A stretch of 64,000 bases of DNA from Variovorax paradoxus. Lineage in GTDB: Bacteria; Pseudomonadota; Gammaproteobacteria; Burkholderiales; Burkholderiaceae_C. The notes below the pieces were generated by a model. The model was not told the origin of the DNA. It made no database searches and saw only the letters and a program-made list of their open reading frames with translations. The stretch covers positions 186,001-250,000 of the forward strand of contig NZ_JAUSRN010000004.1 of assembly GCF_030811855.1 (NCBI RefSeq). The letters are read 5' to 3'. Shown one piece after another: positions 44,491-55,374 of the stretch. How positions within the stretch are numbered: the stretch's first letter is position 1; every line of letters starts with the position of its first letter. Made by a program: the position numbers and the translations under genes.

Positions 44491-45914
44491 GCATGAACGT
44501 CGTCACGCTGCTCTACCTGGTTGCCAGCGTCTGCTTCATCCAGGCCCTGAAGGGTCTGTCCCATCCGACCACCTCCATCCGCGGCAACCTCTTCGGCATG
44601 GCCGGCATGGCCATCGCGATGGTGACCACCGGCGCGCTGATCTACAACATCTCCGGCGGCCACCTCACGGGGCTGGCCTGGGTGCTGCTGGGCCTGGTGG
44701 CGGGCGGCGGCTACGGCGCCTACCGCGCCAAGACGGTCGAGATGACCAAGATGCCCGAGCTGGTGGCCTTCTTTCACAGCATGATCGGCCTGGCGGCGGT
44801 GTTCATCGCGGTGGCGGCCGTGGTCGAACCCGCGGCCATGCTCGAAGGCATCGCCAAGGGCGCGCCCATTCCCGCCGGCAACCGGCTGGAGCTGTTCCTG
44901 GGTGCGGCCATCGGCGCCATCACCTTCAGCGGCTCCGTGATCGCCTTCGGCAAGCTCTCGGGCACCTACAAGTTCCGCCTGTTCCAGGGCGCGCCGGTGC
45001 AGTTCGCGGGCCAGCACATGCTGAACCTGGTGCTCGGCTTGGCCATGATCGGCCTCGGGCTGGTGTTCATGTTCACCGAAAGCTGGCCGGCCTTCTTCGC
45101 GATGCTGGCACTGGCCTTCGTGATGGGCGTGCTCATCATCATCCCGATCGGCGGCGCCGACATGCCGGTGGTGGTGTCGATGCTCAACAGCTACTCGGGC
45201 TGGGCGGCCGCGGGCATCGGCTTCAGCCTGAACAACGCGATGCTGATCGTGGCCGGTTCGCTGGTGGGTTCTTCGGGCGCGATCCTGAGCTACATCATGT
45301 GCAAGGCCATGAACCGCTCGTTCTTCAACGTGATCCTGGGCGGCTTCGGCGGCGAGGCGGTCACTGCCGCCGGCGGCGCCAAGGAGCAGCGCCCGGTCAA
45401 GAGCGGCAGCGCCGACGACGCGGCCTTCGTGCTGGGCAATGCCGAGACGGTGGTCATCGTGCCGGGCTACGGCCTGGCGGTGGCGCGCGCGCAGCATGCG
45501 GTGAAGGAACTCGCCGAAAAGCTCACGCACAAGGGCATCACCGTGAAGTACGCGATCCACCCGGTGGCCGGGCGCATGCCGGGCCACATGAACGTGCTCC
45601 TGGCCGAGGCCGAGGTGCCCTACGACCAGGTGTTCGAGATGGAAGACATCAACGGCGAGTTCGGCCAGGCCGACGTGGCGATCATCCTGGGCGCCAACGA
45701 CGTGGTGAACCCCGCCGCGCTCACCAAGGGCAGCCCGATCTACGGCATGCCGATCCTGGAGGCCTACAAGGCCAAGACGGTGATCGTGAACAAGCGCTCC
45801 ATGGCGGCGGGCTATGCGGGCCTGGACAACGAGCTGTTCTACATGGACAAGACGATGATGGTCTTTGGGGATGCGAAGAAAGTAGTGGAAGATATGGGCA
45901 AGGCCATCGAATAG
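44487..45914 (+). CDS. pntB: NAD(P) transhydrogenase subunit beta
   Basis: This 475-residue subunit has about eight or nine transmembrane helices (residues 1-270, for example GNLFGMAGMAIAMVTTGALI) and a C-terminal NADP-binding domain III. Domain III shows VVIVPGYGLAVARAQHAVKE, HPVAGRMPGHMNVLLAEAEV, and IILGANDVVNPAA, which are diagnostic. With PntAA and PntAB it couples proton entry to NADPH formation from NADH. The start overlaps pntAB's stop. Confidence 0.95.
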   Translation: MSMNVVTLLYLVASVCFIQALKGLSHPTTSIRGNLFGMAGMAIAMVTTGALIYNISGGHLTGLAWVLLGLVAGGGYGAYRAKTVEMTKMPELVAFFHSMIGLAAVFIAVAAVVEPAAMLEGIAKGAPIPAGNRLELFLGAAIGAITFSGSVIAFGKLSGTYKFRLFQGAPVQFAGQHMLNLVLGLAMIGLGLVFMFTESWPAFFAMLALAFVMGVLIIIPIGGADMPVVVSMLNSYSGWAAAGIGFSLNNAMLIVAGSLVGSSGAILSYIMCKAMNRSFFNVILGGFGGEAVTAAGGAKEQRPVKSGSADDAAFVLGNAETVVIVPGYGLAVARAQHAVKELAEKLTHKGITVKYAIHPVAGRMPGHMNVLLAEAEVPYDQVFEMEDINGEFGQADVAIILGANDVVNPAALTKGSPIYGMPILEAYKAKTVIVNKRSMAAGYAGLDNELFYMDKTMMVFGDAKKVVEDMGKAIE

Positions 45915-46014
45915 GCAGAAGGTCAGTGCCCGCGCACCGCGGGCCGGATCATCGCGGCGCCATCACGTGCGCCGTTTTCGTTTTCAGATAACTCGATTTG
46001 GAGGAGACACATCC

Positions 46015-47694
46015 ATGACCGATCGTCCCTGGCTCGGCAGCTACCCGAAAGGCGTGCCTGCCGATATCGATCCTTCCCAATATCCGTCGCTGGTGGCGCT
46101 CATGGAAGAGAGCTTCACCAAGTACGCCGACCGCACGGCCTACAGCTTCATGGGCAAGGATGTGAGCTACAGGGAAACCGACAAGCTCAGCAAGGCCTTC
46201 GCGGCGTACCTGCAAGGGCTGGGCCTATCCAAGGGCGATCGCGTGGCGGTGATGATGCCCAACTGTCCGCAGTACCCGATCGCGGTTGCAGCCATCCTCC
46301 GGGCTGGCCTGATCCTGGTGAACGTGAACCCGCTGTACACGCCGCGCGAGCTCGAGCACCAGCTCAAGGACTCGGGTGCGAAGGCCATCGTCATCATGGA
46401 GAACTTCGGCACCACGCTGCAGCAGTGCATCGGGTCCACGCCAATCAGGCACATCGTGCTCGCTGCAATGGGCGACCGGCTCGGCCTCTTGAAAGGCGCG
46501 CTCGTCAACTACGTGGTGCGCAACGTCAAGAAGCTGGTGCCCCACTACAGCCTGCCGGGCGCGGTGCGCTTCAACGATGCGCTCGATCAGGGCAAGAGCC
46601 GTACGTTCCAGCTGCCGGTCATCGGTCCCGACGACGTGGCCGTGCTGCAGTACACCGGCGGCACCACTGGCGTGTCGAAGGGTGCGGTGCTGCTGCATCG
46701 CAACGTGATCGCGAACGTGCTGCAGTCCGAGGCGTGGAACGAGCCCGTCATGGCGAAGGTGCCGGAGGGCGAACAGCCAACGAGCGTCTGCGCGCTGCCG
46801 CTGTATCACATCTTCGCGTTCACGGTCGGCATGATGCTGAACATGCGCACGGGCGGCAAGCTGATCCTGATCCCGAATCCGCGCGACCTGGCGGGCGTGC
46901 TCAAGGAACTCTCAAAGCACACGATCCACAGCTTTCCCGCGGTCAACACGCTGTTCAACGGGTTGGCGAACCATCCTGATTTCAATACCGTCAACTGGCA
47001 GAACCTCAAGGTGTCGGTCGGCGGCGGCATGGCCGTGCAGGCCGCGGTTGCCAAGCTCTGGCTCGAGAAAACCGGCTGCCCGATCTGCGAGGGCTACGGC
47101 CTTTCCGAAACTTCGCCCTCGGCCACCTGCAATCCGACCGACAGCAAGGCCTACACCGGCACCATCGGTCTGCCGCTGCCGAGCACCTGGCTCAAGCTGC
47201 TCGACGACGACGGCCGCGAAGTGCCGCCGGGCCAGGCTGGCGAGATCGCGATCAAGGGCCCTCAGGTAATGGCAGGCTACTGGCAGCGGCCCGACGAGAC
47301 CGCCAAGGTCATGACCCCTGACGGCTACTTCAAGACCGGCGACATTGGCGTGGTCGACGAGCGCGGCTATTTCAAGGTGGTCGACCGCAAGAAGGACATG
47401 ATCCTGGTGTCGGGCTTCAACGTGTACCCGAACGAGGTCGAAGACGTGGTGGCGCAGGTTCCGGGCGTGCTCGAATGCGCGGCCGTGGGCGTGAGCGACG
47501 AGAAGACGGGCGAGGCCGTCAAGCTCGTGATCGTCAAGAAGGACCCGTCGCTGACCGAGGCTCAGGTGCGCGAATACTGCAGAGCAAACCTTACGGGTTA
47601 CAAGCAGCCGCGAACCATCGAGTTCCGTACCGATCTGCCGAAGACCCCGGTGGGCAAGATCCTCCGTCGCGAACTGCGGGACGCCAAGAAGTAA
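46015..47694 (+). CDS. fadD: Long-chain fatty acid-CoA ligase (FadD-type)
   Basis: This is a 559-residue acyl-adenylate-forming enzyme that activates fatty acids with ATP and CoA. Motifs in order: VAVLQYTGGTTGVSKGAVLL (AMP/P-loop, near residue 206), ICEGYGLSETSPSATCNP (A5), GYFKTGDIGVVDERGYFKVV (A7) and RKKDMILVSGFNVYPNEVED (A8), with the catalytic lysine in KTPVGKILRREL near the end. Length equals E. coli FadD (about 560). GGAGGAGACAC upstream of the ATG at 46015 sets the start. It stands 100 bases after pntB and is probably a separate unit. Confidence 0.92.
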   Translation: MTDRPWLGSYPKGVPADIDPSQYPSLVALMEESFTKYADRTAYSFMGKDVSYRETDKLSKAFAAYLQGLGLSKGDRVAVMMPNCPQYPIAVAAILRAGLILVNVNPLYTPRELEHQLKDSGAKAIVIMENFGTTLQQCIGSTPIRHIVLAAMGDRLGLLKGALVNYVVRNVKKLVPHYSLPGAVRFNDALDQGKSRTFQLPVIGPDDVAVLQYTGGTTGVSKGAVLLHRNVIANVLQSEAWNEPVMAKVPEGEQPTSVCALPLYHIFAFTVGMMLNMRTGGKLILIPNPRDLAGVLKELSKHTIHSFPAVNTLFNGLANHPDFNTVNWQNLKVSVGGGMAVQAAVAKLWLEKTGCPICEGYGLSETSPSATCNPTDSKAYTGTIGLPLPSTWLKLLDDDGREVPPGQAGEIAIKGPQVMAGYWQRPDETAKVMTPDGYFKTGDIGVVDERGYFKVVDRKKDMILVSGFNVYPNEVEDVVAQVPGVLECAAVGVSDEKTGEAVKLVIVKKDPSLTEAQVREYCRANLTGYKQPRTIEFRTDLPKTPVGKILRRELRDAKK

Positions 47695-47744
47695 GGGTTC
47701 GGCCCGGGTAGGGCCGCGGCACCGATCTTGCATATTGCGGATCG

Positions 47745-48749
47745 ATGCTTCGCTTCCTACTCACCCGGGTGAGCTTGCTGGTGCCGACCTTCATCGGCAT
47801 GACGCTGCTTGCCTTCTTTCTCATCCGGCTGGTGCCGGGTGACCCGATCGAGACCATGGCCGGCGAGCGTGGGATCGACCCCGCGCGCCATGCGCAGCTG
47901 CGCACGGCCTACGGCTTCGACAAGCCGGTGATCGTGCAGTACGGCATCTACATCGGCCGCGTGCTGCATGGCGACCTGGGCAAGTCGATCATCACGCAGG
48001 AGTCGGTGGCCAACGAATTCCTCGCGCTGTTTCCCGCCACGGTCGAGCTTGGCGTGTGTGCAATTCTCTTTGCACTGCTGCTGGGCCTCCCGGCGGGCAT
48101 TCTCGCGGCGGTGCGGCGCAATTCCATCTTCGACCATGGCGTGATGGCCACCTCGCTCACCGGCTATTCGATGCCGATCTTCTGGTGGGGGCTGCTGCTG
48201 ATCCTGTTATTCTCGGTGCAGCTGGGCTGGACGCCAGTGTCGGGACGCATCGCGGTGCAGTATTTCGTCGAGCCCGAGACCGGCTTTCTGCTGATCGATG
48301 CATTGCGCGCCGGCGATGTCGATGCGTTCTGGTCGGCCCTGCACCACCTGATTCTTCCAGCCATTGTGCTCGGCACAGTGCCTCTCGCGGTCATCGCGCG
48401 CATGACGCGCTCGGCCATGCTCGAAGTGCTGGGCGAAGACTACATTCGCACCGCGCGCGCCAAGGGCCTCTCGCGTTTTCGCGTGGTGGCGCTGCATGCG
48501 CTGCGCAACGCACTGATCCCCGTGGTCACGGTCATCGGGCTGCAGGTGGGCGTGCTTTTCACGGGCGCCATCCTCACCGAAACCATCTTCTCGTGGCCCG
48601 GGGTGGGCAAGTGGCTCATCGAAGCCATCGGGAGGCGCGACTACCCGGTGCTGCAGGGCGGCATGCTGCTGCTGGGGGGCATCGTGATGCTGGTGAACCT
48701 GCTGGTCGATGTGACCTACGGCATCATCAATCCGCGGATCAGGCGCTAG
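47745..48749 (+). CDS. dppB: Dipeptide/oligopeptide ABC permease (DppB-like)
   Basis: This is a 334-residue inner-membrane permease with six hydrophobic spans. The N-terminus [20 protein letters not shown] and the motif [16 protein letters not shown] are typical of DppB/OppB. The EAA loop reads [20 protein letters not shown]. It forms the channel with the next gene's product. It opens a five-gene peptide importer operon, here in the order B, C, D, F, A. Confidence 0.92.
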   Translation: MLRFLLTRVSLLVPTFIGMTLLAFFLIRLVPGDPIETMAGERGIDPARHAQLRTAYGFDKPVIVQYGIYIGRVLHGDLGKSIITQESVANEFLALFPATVELGVCAILFALLLGLPAGILAAVRRNSIFDHGVMATSLTGYSMPIFWWGLLLILLFSVQLGWTPVSGRIAVQYFVEPETGFLLIDALRAGDVDAFWSALHHLILPAIVLGTVPLAVIARMTRSAMLEVLGEDYIRTARAKGLSRFRVVALHALRNALIPVVTVIGLQVGVLFTGAILTETIFSWPGVGKWLIEAIGRRDYPVLQGGMLLLGGIVMLVNLLVDVTYGIINPRIRR

Positions 48750-48751
48750 AC

Positions 48752-49657
48752 ATGGCCTCGACCGACATCATTGCACCGCCCATTGCGAGCAAGGCGCCGC
48801 CCGGCCCGTGGCGCGAGTTCTGGACCGCGTTCTCCGCCAACCGCGGGGCGGTCATCGGCCTTGCCACGATCGCGGCGCTGCTGCTCGTGGCGCTGTTCGC
48901 GCCCTGGATCGCGCCGCATGCGCCAAACGAAACCAACAGTGCGGCCTTTCTGCGGCCGCCCGCCTGGCAGGAGGGCGGATCGGCCAGCTACCTGCTGGGC
49001 ACCGACGCCATCGGGCGCGACATTCTTTCGCGGCTCATGTTCGGCGCGCGGCTCTCGCTCTCGATCGGCGTGGCCGTGGTGGCGCTGTCAGTGGTGACGG
49101 GCATCGTGCTCGGCCTGATTGCGGGATTCTTCCGCGGCGTGCTCGAGATCGCGATCATGCGGCTGATGGACATCGTGCTCACACTGCCGAGCCTGCTGCT
49201 CGCCATCGTGATCGTGGCCATCCTCGGCCCGGGGCTGGTCAACGCGATGCTCGCCGTGGCGATCGTGGTGCTGCCGCACTATGTGCGCATCACCCGAGCG
49301 GCCGTCATCGCCGAAGTGTCGCGCGACTATGTCACGGCGGCGCGCGTGAGCGGCGCCGGCACGCTGCGCCTGATGTTCAGCGAGGTGCTGCCCAACTGCG
49401 CGGCGCCGCTCATCGTGCAGGCCTCGCTCGGCATCTCCACGGCCATTCTCGACGCGGCCGCGCTCGGCTTTCTCGGCCTTGGCGCGCAGCCGCCGTCGCC
49501 CGAATGGGGAACGATGCTGGCCGATGCGCGCGAGTTCGTGTTGCGCGCTTGGTGGGTCGTCACCTTCCCTGGTCTCGCCATCCTTGCGGCCGTGCTGGCC
49601 TTCAACCTGCTCGGCGACGGCCTGCGCGACGCGCTGGACCCGAAGCTCAAGAGATGA
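48752..49657 (+). CDS. dppC: Dipeptide/oligopeptide ABC permease (DppC-like)
   Basis: This is a 301-residue second permease of the peptide importer. The first helix is [20 protein letters not shown], followed by the periplasmic [20 protein letters not shown] that marks DppC/OppC. The EAA loop is [20 protein letters not shown]. The start lies 2 bases after the dppB stop, and the stop overlaps dppD by ATGA. Confidence 0.92.
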   Translation: MASTDIIAPPIASKAPPGPWREFWTAFSANRGAVIGLATIAALLLVALFAPWIAPHAPNETNSAAFLRPPAWQEGGSASYLLGTDAIGRDILSRLMFGARLSLSIGVAVVALSVVTGIVLGLIAGFFRGVLEIAIMRLMDIVLTLPSLLLAIVIVAILGPGLVNAMLAVAIVVLPHYVRITRAAVIAEVSRDYVTAARVSGAGTLRLMFSEVLPNCAAPLIVQASLGISTAILDAAALGFLGLGAQPPSPEWGTMLADAREFVLRAWWVVTFPGLAILAAVLAFNLLGDGLRDALDPKLKR

Positions 49658-50685
49658 GCATGCTGCTGGACATCAAGGACCTGCATGTGGAGTTCCCCAC
49701 GCAAGGCGGCGTGCTGCATGCCGTGGACGGCGTGAGCCTCACGCTCGAGGAGGGCGAGGTACTCGGCATCGTGGGCGAATCGGGCTCCGGCAAGAGCGTG
49801 ACGATGATGGCGCTGATGGGGCTCATCGGCTTTCCGGGCCGTGTGCGCGCGGACCACATGCGCTTTGCGGGCAAGGAGCTGCTCGGCATTTCGGACAAGG
49901 CCCGCCGTACGCTGGTCGGCAAGGAGGTCGCGATGATCTTCCAGGAGCCGACCACCAGCCTCAACCCCTGCTTCACCATCGGCTTCCAGCTGATGGAAAC
50001 GCTGCGGCTGCACCTGCATCTCGACAAACGCACGGCAAAGAAGCGCGCAACCGAACTGCTCGAACAGGTCGGCATACCCGCCGCGTCGTCGCGCCTCGGC
50101 AGCTATCCACACCAGCTTTCCGGCGGCATGAACCAGCGCGTGATGATCGCGATGGCCATTGCCTGCAACCCGCGCCTCCTGATTGCCGACGAGCCGACCA
50201 CAGCGCTCGACGTCACGATCCAGGCGCAGATCCTGGACCTGCTGCGCGAACTGCAGAAAGAGCGCGGCATGGCGCTGGTGCTCATCACGCACAACATGGG
50301 CGTGGTGAGCGAGATGGCGCAGCGCATTGCCGTCATGTATGCGGGCCAAGTGATGGAGCAGCAGCGCGTCGACCGGCTCTTCGCGAATCCGCAGCATCCC
50401 TATACGGAGGCCCTGCTGGCCGCGTTGCCCGAGCGCGCGGCGCCCGAGGGGCGGCTTGCCACCATTGCGGGCGTGGTGCCCGGCGTGCATGACCGGCCCG
50501 CAGGTTGCCTGTTCGCGCCGCGCTGCAGCTACGTGACGACGAAGGCCTGCAACGTGCGGCCGGCGCTGCGCGCGGTCGCGTCGCAACCGGGCACCGAAGT
50601 GCGCTGCCATTTTCCGCTCGGCGAACCCGGGCGGCTGGCCGCCATCGAGGCCGACCGGCCGCGAGTTGCGGAGATGCCCCAATGA
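49654..50685 (+). CDS. dppD: Dipeptide/oligopeptide ABC ATPase (DppD-like)
   Basis: This 343-residue ATPase has Walker [17 protein letters not shown] near residue 41, signature [14 protein letters not shown], and Walker [18 protein letters not shown]. The C-terminal oligopeptide-type extension carries a cysteine motif, [19 protein letters not shown], expected to bind an iron-sulfur cluster in this group. It overlaps both neighbours by ATGA. Confidence 0.93.
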   Translation: MSMLLDIKDLHVEFPTQGGVLHAVDGVSLTLEEGEVLGIVGESGSGKSVTMMALMGLIGFPGRVRADHMRFAGKELLGISDKARRTLVGKEVAMIFQEPTTSLNPCFTIGFQLMETLRLHLHLDKRTAKKRATELLEQVGIPAASSRLGSYPHQLSGGMNQRVMIAMAIACNPRLLIADEPTTALDVTIQAQILDLLRELQKERGMALVLITHNMGVVSEMAQRIAVMYAGQVMEQQRVDRLFANPQHPYTEALLAALPERAAPEGRLATIAGVVPGVHDRPAGCLFAPRCSYVTTKACNVRPALRAVASQPGTEVRCHFPLGEPGRLAAIEADRPRVAEMPQ

Positions 50686-51725
50686 GCGCATTGCCCGGCG
50701 ATGTCGTGGTCGATGCGCGCAACCTGCAGCGCACCTACGCCGTACGGCGCGGCATGTTCCGCGCGCCCGCGCAGCTGCGTGCGGTCGGCGATATTTCATT
50801 TCGCATCGAACGCGGCCGCACGCTGGCGGTGGTCGGCGAATCGGGTTGCGGCAAGTCCACGCTCGCGCGCATGGTCGCGCTGATCGAGAAGCCGACGGCC
50901 GGGCAGCTCACGCTGGTTGGCCACGATGCAGTGGACACGCCTTCGGAGCACCGGCGCGAGTTGCGACAGGCCGTGCAGCTGGTGTTCCAGAACCCCTATG
51001 GCTCGCTCAATCCGCGCAAGAAGATCTCCACCGTGCTCGAAGATCCGCTGGCCATCAACACCACGCTCGGCAAGACAGCGCGCGCTGCCAAGGCGCGCGA
51101 GATGCTCGCGCGCGTGGGCTTGCGGCCGGAGTACGCAAACCGCTATCCGCACATGTTCTCCGGCGGCCAGCGCCAGCGCATTGCCATTGCGCGCGCGCTC
51201 ATGCTGGAGCCGCGCCTCTTGGTGGCCGACGAGCCGGTGTCGGCGCTCGACGTGTCGATCCAGGCGCAGGTGCTGAACCTGCTGGCCGACCTGCAGGCCG
51301 AACTCGGCCTGGCGTACCTCTTCATATCGCACGACCTGGGCGTGGTGCGGCACATCGCGCACGACGTGCTGGTGATGTATCTCGGCCATGCGGTGGAGCA
51401 GGGCCCGAAGGCGCGCATCTTCGCGAGGCCGCTGCATCCCTACACGCAGGCGCTGCTGGCGTCCACACCCGGACTCAGCAGCCAGCGCATCGTGCTCAAG
51501 GGCGAGCTGCCATCGCCGCTGAATCCGCCGACCGGCTGCGTCTTCAGCACGCGCTGCCCGCATGTGACAGAGCGCTGCCGCGAAGAGCGGCCCTTGCTTC
51601 GCGCGCTCGACGAGCGGCTGGTGGCCTGCCACTACGCCGAGAAGTTTCTCGAAGGCGCGGCGCCGGTGAGCGCCGACATGCCGTTGTCTCCGCCGTTCGT
51701 CGCGCCCCTGGCGACGAACCCCTAG
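50682..51725 (+). CDS. dppF: Dipeptide/oligopeptide ABC ATPase (DppF-like)
   Basis: This 347-residue partner ATPase has Walker [19 protein letters not shown] near residue 52, the Q-loop [15 protein letters not shown], the signature [15 protein letters not shown] and the Walker B/D-loop [12 protein letters not shown]. The C-terminal [20 protein letters not shown] is the matching cysteine extension. It ends 29 bases before the binding-protein gene. Confidence 0.93.
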   Translation: MSALPGDVVVDARNLQRTYAVRRGMFRAPAQLRAVGDISFRIERGRTLAVVGESGCGKSTLARMVALIEKPTAGQLTLVGHDAVDTPSEHRRELRQAVQLVFQNPYGSLNPRKKISTVLEDPLAINTTLGKTARAAKAREMLARVGLRPEYANRYPHMFSGGQRQRIAIARALMLEPRLLVADEPVSALDVSIQAQVLNLLADLQAELGLAYLFISHDLGVVRHIAHDVLVMYLGHAVEQGPKARIFARPLHPYTQALLASTPGLSSQRIVLKGELPSPLNPPTGCVFSTRCPHVTERCREERPLLRALDERLVACHYAEKFLEGAAPVSADMPLSPPFVAPLATNP

Positions 51726-51754
51726 TTCTTCAACCCGTGTCCCAAGGAGTTGCC

Positions 51755-53389
51755 ATGAAGATCCAGCCATCCGTTTCGCGCCCCTCGCGAAAGCTCGTTG
51801 CATTCGTAGCGCCGGCGGCGCTTGCCGTGCTCGCACTGGCATCCGGCGCCGTGTCCGCCAAGACGCTGGTCTACTGCTCGGAGGGCAGCCCCGAGAACTT
51901 CTATCCCGGCGTGAACACCACCGGCACCTCCTTCGACGTGACCACGCAGGTCTACAACACGATCGTCGAGTTCGAGCGCGGCGGTACCAAGGTCGTGCCC
52001 GGCCTGGCGGAAAAATGGGACATCTCGGCCGACGGCACGCAGTACACCTTCCACCTGCGCAAGGGCGTCAAGTGGCACAGCACCAGCAAGACCTTCAAGC
52101 CCACGCGCGACTTCAACGCCGACGACTTCATCTTCATGCTCGAGCGGCAGTGGAAGGAGAGCGACCCCTTCTTCAAGGTCACGAGCCAGAACCACTCCTA
52201 CTTCAATGACATGGGCATGCCCAAGCTCTTGAAGTCGGTCGACCGCATCGACGAGTTCACGGTGAAGATCGTGCTCAACCAGGCCGAGGCGCCGTTCCTT
52301 GCCAACCTTGCGATGCAATACGCCGGCATCCAGTCGAAGGAATACGCCATCGCCATGTTGAAGGCCGGCACGCCGGAGAAGGTCGACCAGGACCCGATCG
52401 GCACCGGCCCGTTCTACCTCGTGCAGTATCAGAAGGATGCGGTCATCCGCTTCAAGGCCTTTCCGCAGTACTGGGGCGGCAAGGCGAAGATCGACGACCT
52501 CGTGTTCGCGATCACGCCCGACGCCTCGGTGCGCTGGGCCAAGCTGCAGAAGGGCGAATGCCACGTCATGCCCTATCCGAACCCGGCCGACCTCGACGCG
52601 ATCCGCAAGGACCCGAACGTGCAGGTGCTCGAGCAGCCCGGCCTCAATGTGGGCTACCTCTCGTACAACACCACCAAGAAGCCCTTCGACGACGTGCGCG
52701 TGCGCAAGGCCATCAACATGGCGATCAACAAGAAGGCGATCATCGACGGCGTGTACCTTTCGACGGGCGTGGCCGCGAAGAACCCGATCCCGCCGACCAT
52801 GTGGTCCTACAACGATGCCGTGAAGGACGATCCCTACGACCCCGAAGCCGCCAAGAAGCTGCTGGCGCAGGCCGGCTTTCCCGATGGTTTCTCGACCGAC
52901 CTGTGGGCCATGCCGGTGCAGCGGCCTTACAACCCGAACGCCAAGCGCATCGCAGAGCTGATGCAGGCCGACCTCGCCAAGATCAACGTCAAGGCCGAGA
53001 TCAAGAGCTTCGAGTGGGGCGAGTACCGCAAGCGCCTGCAGGCCGGCGAGCACCAGATGGGCATGCTGGGCTGGACCGGCGACAACGGCGACCCGGACAA
53101 CTTCCTCTACACGCTGCTGGGCTGCGCCTCGGCCAAGTCGGCGAGCGGCAGCAACATCTCCAAGTTTTGCTATCAACCTTATGAAGATCTCGTACTGAAG
53201 GCCAAGAGCACCACCAAGCAGGCCGACCGCGATGCGCTCTACAAGAAGGCGCAAGTCATCTTCAAGGAACAGGCGCCGTGGTTCACCATCGCGCACGCGG
53301 TGCAGCTGAAGCCGGTGCGCAAGGAAGTCGTCGATTTCAAGCTCAGCCCCTTCGGGCGCCACACTTTCTATGGCGCGGACATCAAGTAG
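51755..53389 (+). CDS. dppA: Periplasmic dipeptide-binding protein (DppA-like)
   Basis: This is a 544-residue SBP family 5 binding protein. The signal peptide spans about residues 1-33 ([20 protein letters not shown], then SAK). The mature N-terminus [17 protein letters not shown] resembles DppA, and [20 protein letters not shown] and [13 protein letters not shown] are conserved. It delivers dipeptides or similar ligands to the permease. CCCAAGGAGTTGCC before the ATG is an ideal ribosome site. In E. coli dppA is first in its operon; here it follows the four membrane and ATPase genes. Confidence 0.93.
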   Translation: MKIQPSVSRPSRKLVAFVAPAALAVLALASGAVSAKTLVYCSEGSPENFYPGVNTTGTSFDVTTQVYNTIVEFERGGTKVVPGLAEKWDISADGTQYTFHLRKGVKWHSTSKTFKPTRDFNADDFIFMLERQWKESDPFFKVTSQNHSYFNDMGMPKLLKSVDRIDEFTVKIVLNQAEAPFLANLAMQYAGIQSKEYAIAMLKAGTPEKVDQDPIGTGPFYLVQYQKDAVIRFKAFPQYWGGKAKIDDLVFAITPDASVRWAKLQKGECHVMPYPNPADLDAIRKDPNVQVLEQPGLNVGYLSYNTTKKPFDDVRVRKAINMAINKKAIIDGVYLSTGVAAKNPIPPTMWSYNDAVKDDPYDPEAAKKLLAQAGFPDGFSTDLWAMPVQRPYNPNAKRIAELMQADLAKINVKAEIKSFEWGEYRKRLQAGEHQMGMLGWTGDNGDPDNFLYTLLGCASAKSASGSNISKFCYQPYEDLVLKAKSTTKQADRDALYKKAQVIFKEQAPWFTIAHAVQLKPVRKEVVDFKLSPFGRHTFYGADIK

Positions 53390-53392
53390 CCG

Positions 53393-54178
53393 ATGAGCGC
53401 GCCCGTTGCCATCGTGGCCGCAATGCATGAGGAGCTCAGCGCGCTCCTCGCGCAGATGCCCGACGAGCAGCGCGTGCGTGCCGCGGGCCGCGACTTCTGG
53501 GTCGGCCATCTGCACGGCCAGCCGGTCGTCGCGGTGCTGTCGCGCATCGGCAAGGTCGCCGCTGCGGTCACGGCCACGGTGCTGCTCGAGCGCTTCGGCG
53601 TGCGGGCCATCGTGTTCACCGGCGTCGCCGGCGGACTCGCGCCGGGTGTGAACGTGGGCGACGTGGTGGTCGCGTCGGAACTGCTGCAACATGACCTCGA
53701 CGCCTCGCCGATCTTTCCGAAGTACGAGGTCCCGCTCATGGGCCTTGCGCGCTTCGCGGCCGATGCCGCGATTGCCGACGCGCTCTCGGGCGTTGCCACC
53801 CATGTGCTGCGCGATCCGGTCGCACTGATCGGGCAGCAGGCCGTCGAGGAGTTCGGCATTCGAGCACCGAAGGTGCACCGCGGCCTTCTGGTGAGCGGCG
53901 ACCGTTTCGTGTCGACCAGCGCCGAGAGCGAGGCGCTCAGGCGCGATCTGCCCGACGCGCTCGCAGTCGAAATGGAAGGCGCGGCTATGGCGCAGGTCTG
54001 CCACGACTATGGCGTGCCGTTTGCGGCGATACGGACGATTTCGGACCGGGCCGACGACGCCGCGCATGGCGACTTCGCGCGCTTCGTCGCCGAGGTGGCG
54101 AGCCGCTACAGCCTCGCGCTCGTCGATGCGTGGCTGGCCACGCTGCCTTCCTTGCCTGAAACGCCCGCTGCTACTTGA
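53393..54178 (+). CDS. mtnN: 5'-methylthioadenosine/S-adenosylhomocysteine nucleosidase
   Basis: This 261-residue nucleosidase removes adenine from methylthioadenosine and S-adenosylhomocysteine. The N-terminus PVAIVAAMHEELSALLAQM holds the catalytic Glu region. FTGVAGGLAPGVNVGDVVVA, DALAVEMEGAAMAQVCHDYG (Glu contacting the ribose) and IRTISDRADDAAHGDF (catalytic Asp) are all present. The start lies 3 bases after the dppA stop, so it is in the same operon. It overlaps the convergent corA gene by 8 bases at the 3' ends. Confidence 0.92.
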   Translation: MSAPVAIVAAMHEELSALLAQMPDEQRVRAAGRDFWVGHLHGQPVVAVLSRIGKVAAAVTATVLLERFGVRAIVFTGVAGGLAPGVNVGDVVVASELLQHDLDASPIFPKYEVPLMGLARFAADAAIADALSGVATHVLRDPVALIGQQAVEEFGIRAPKVHRGLLVSGDRFVSTSAESEALRRDLPDALAVEMEGAAMAQVCHDYGVPFAAIRTISDRADDAAHGDFARFVAEVASRYSLALVDAWLATLPSLPETPAAT

Positions 54179-55157
54179 GCCAGCCGCGCCGGCGGAAGTA
54201 CCACATCGGCACCAGCGCACTGGCCGCCATCAATGCCAGCGCATACGGATAGCCCAGCGACCAGTCGAGCTCGGGCATGAGCTTGAAGTTCATGCCGTAG
54301 ATGCTCGCGATCAGCGTGGGCGGCAAGAGCGCCACGCTGGCCACCGAGAAGATCTTGATGGTCTTGTTCTGGTTGATGTTGATGAAACCGACGGTCGCAT
54401 CCATCAGGAAGTTGATCTTGTCGAACAGGAAGGCCGTGTGGTTGTCCAGCGATTCGATGTCGCGCAGGATCTGCCGCGCCTCCTCGAACTGCTCGGCGTT
54501 GAGCATGCGGCTGCGCATCATGAAGCTCACCGCGCGGCGCGTGTCCATCACGTTGCGGCGGATGCGGCCGTTCAAGTCTTCCTGGCGCGCGATGGCCGCC
54601 AGCACTTCGCCGGCCAGCTCGTCGCTCACGTTGCCTTCGAGCACCTTCTTGCCGGCCACCTCGAGTTCGTCGTAGATGTTCTCGAGCGTGTCGGCCGAGT
54701 ATTCGGCGTCGGCGTCGAACAGCTTGAGCAGAACTTCCTTCGCGTCCTCGATGAGCCCCGGGGCTCGGCGCGCGCGCATGCGCAGCAGGCGGAACACGGG
54801 CACGTCTTCGTCGTGGATCGAGAACAGCACGCCGCGGCTGCGAAGCTCGGTGTTGTGCTGGTTCAGGATGAAGGCCACACGCACCGAACGCGGGTCTTCG
54901 TCGTCGTCAATCAAGAAGTCGGAGCGGATGTGCAGCTCGCCGTTGTCTTCTTCATAGAAGCGGGCCGACTCCTCGATGTCCTCGTCCATCGCGTCTTCGG
55001 GGATCGAGAGGCCGTAGTACTGCTTGATCCAGCGCTTCTCTTCGAGGGTGGGAGATTCGAGGTCGACCCAGATGGGCTGGAACTTGGAAAGCTCCTCGAG
55101 CGCTTCGATCTCTTCCTGGACGAGGCGGCCGTTGGCGAGCGTAAAGATGTTGAGCAT
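54171..55157 (-). CDS. corA: CorA-family magnesium/divalent cation transporter
   Basis: This 328-residue cation channel has a long, acidic cytoplasmic domain (residues 1-265) with predicted alpha helices. Two C-terminal transmembrane helices follow, the first ending in the diagnostic YGMNF motif (about 287-291). The second helix is SLGYPYALALMAASALVPMW, with a basic end RRRGWLK. The ATG at 55157 has a GGGAGTGAG ribosome site; upstream in-frame codons lack one. It would admit Mg2+, or Co2+ and Ni2+. Confidence 0.93.
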   Translation of the reverse strand: MLNIFTLANGRLVQEEIEALEELSKFQPIWVDLESPTLEEKRWIKQYYGLSIPEDAMDEDIEESARFYEEDNGELHIRSDFLIDDDEDPRSVRVAFILNQHNTELRSRGVLFSIHDEDVPVFRLLRMRARRAPGLIEDAKEVLLKLFDADAEYSADTLENIYDELEVAGKKVLEGNVSDELAGEVLAAIARQEDLNGRIRRNVMDTRRAVSFMMRSRMLNAEQFEEARQILRDIESLDNHTAFLFDKINFLMDATVGFININQNKTIKIFSVASVALLPPTLIASIYGMNFKLMPELDWSLGYPYALALMAASALVPMWYFRRRGWLK

Positions 55158-55374
55158 GGGCTCACTCCCGTGAAATGGCTGAGGCGATGGGGCGAGGGAA
55201 GGGGCGCTTTCAATTCCCGGGCCCGGCGCAAGCAAGCGTCAGAGGGGAGTTGAAAGCTGCCGAGACGGGGCGGTTTCCAAGGTGCGGTCTCCAGTTGCAG
55301 CGAGGCGCGATTATGTCATCGGCCATGTGACGGGAGCCTGCCGATCTGGATGGACATACAGTAAAGTTGCGGCC

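Noticed and set aside
54171..54178. 8-base overlap of mtnN and corA as a sign of an annotation error
   Set aside because: Both ends are fixed by clear C-terminal family sequence, and short convergent overlaps are common.
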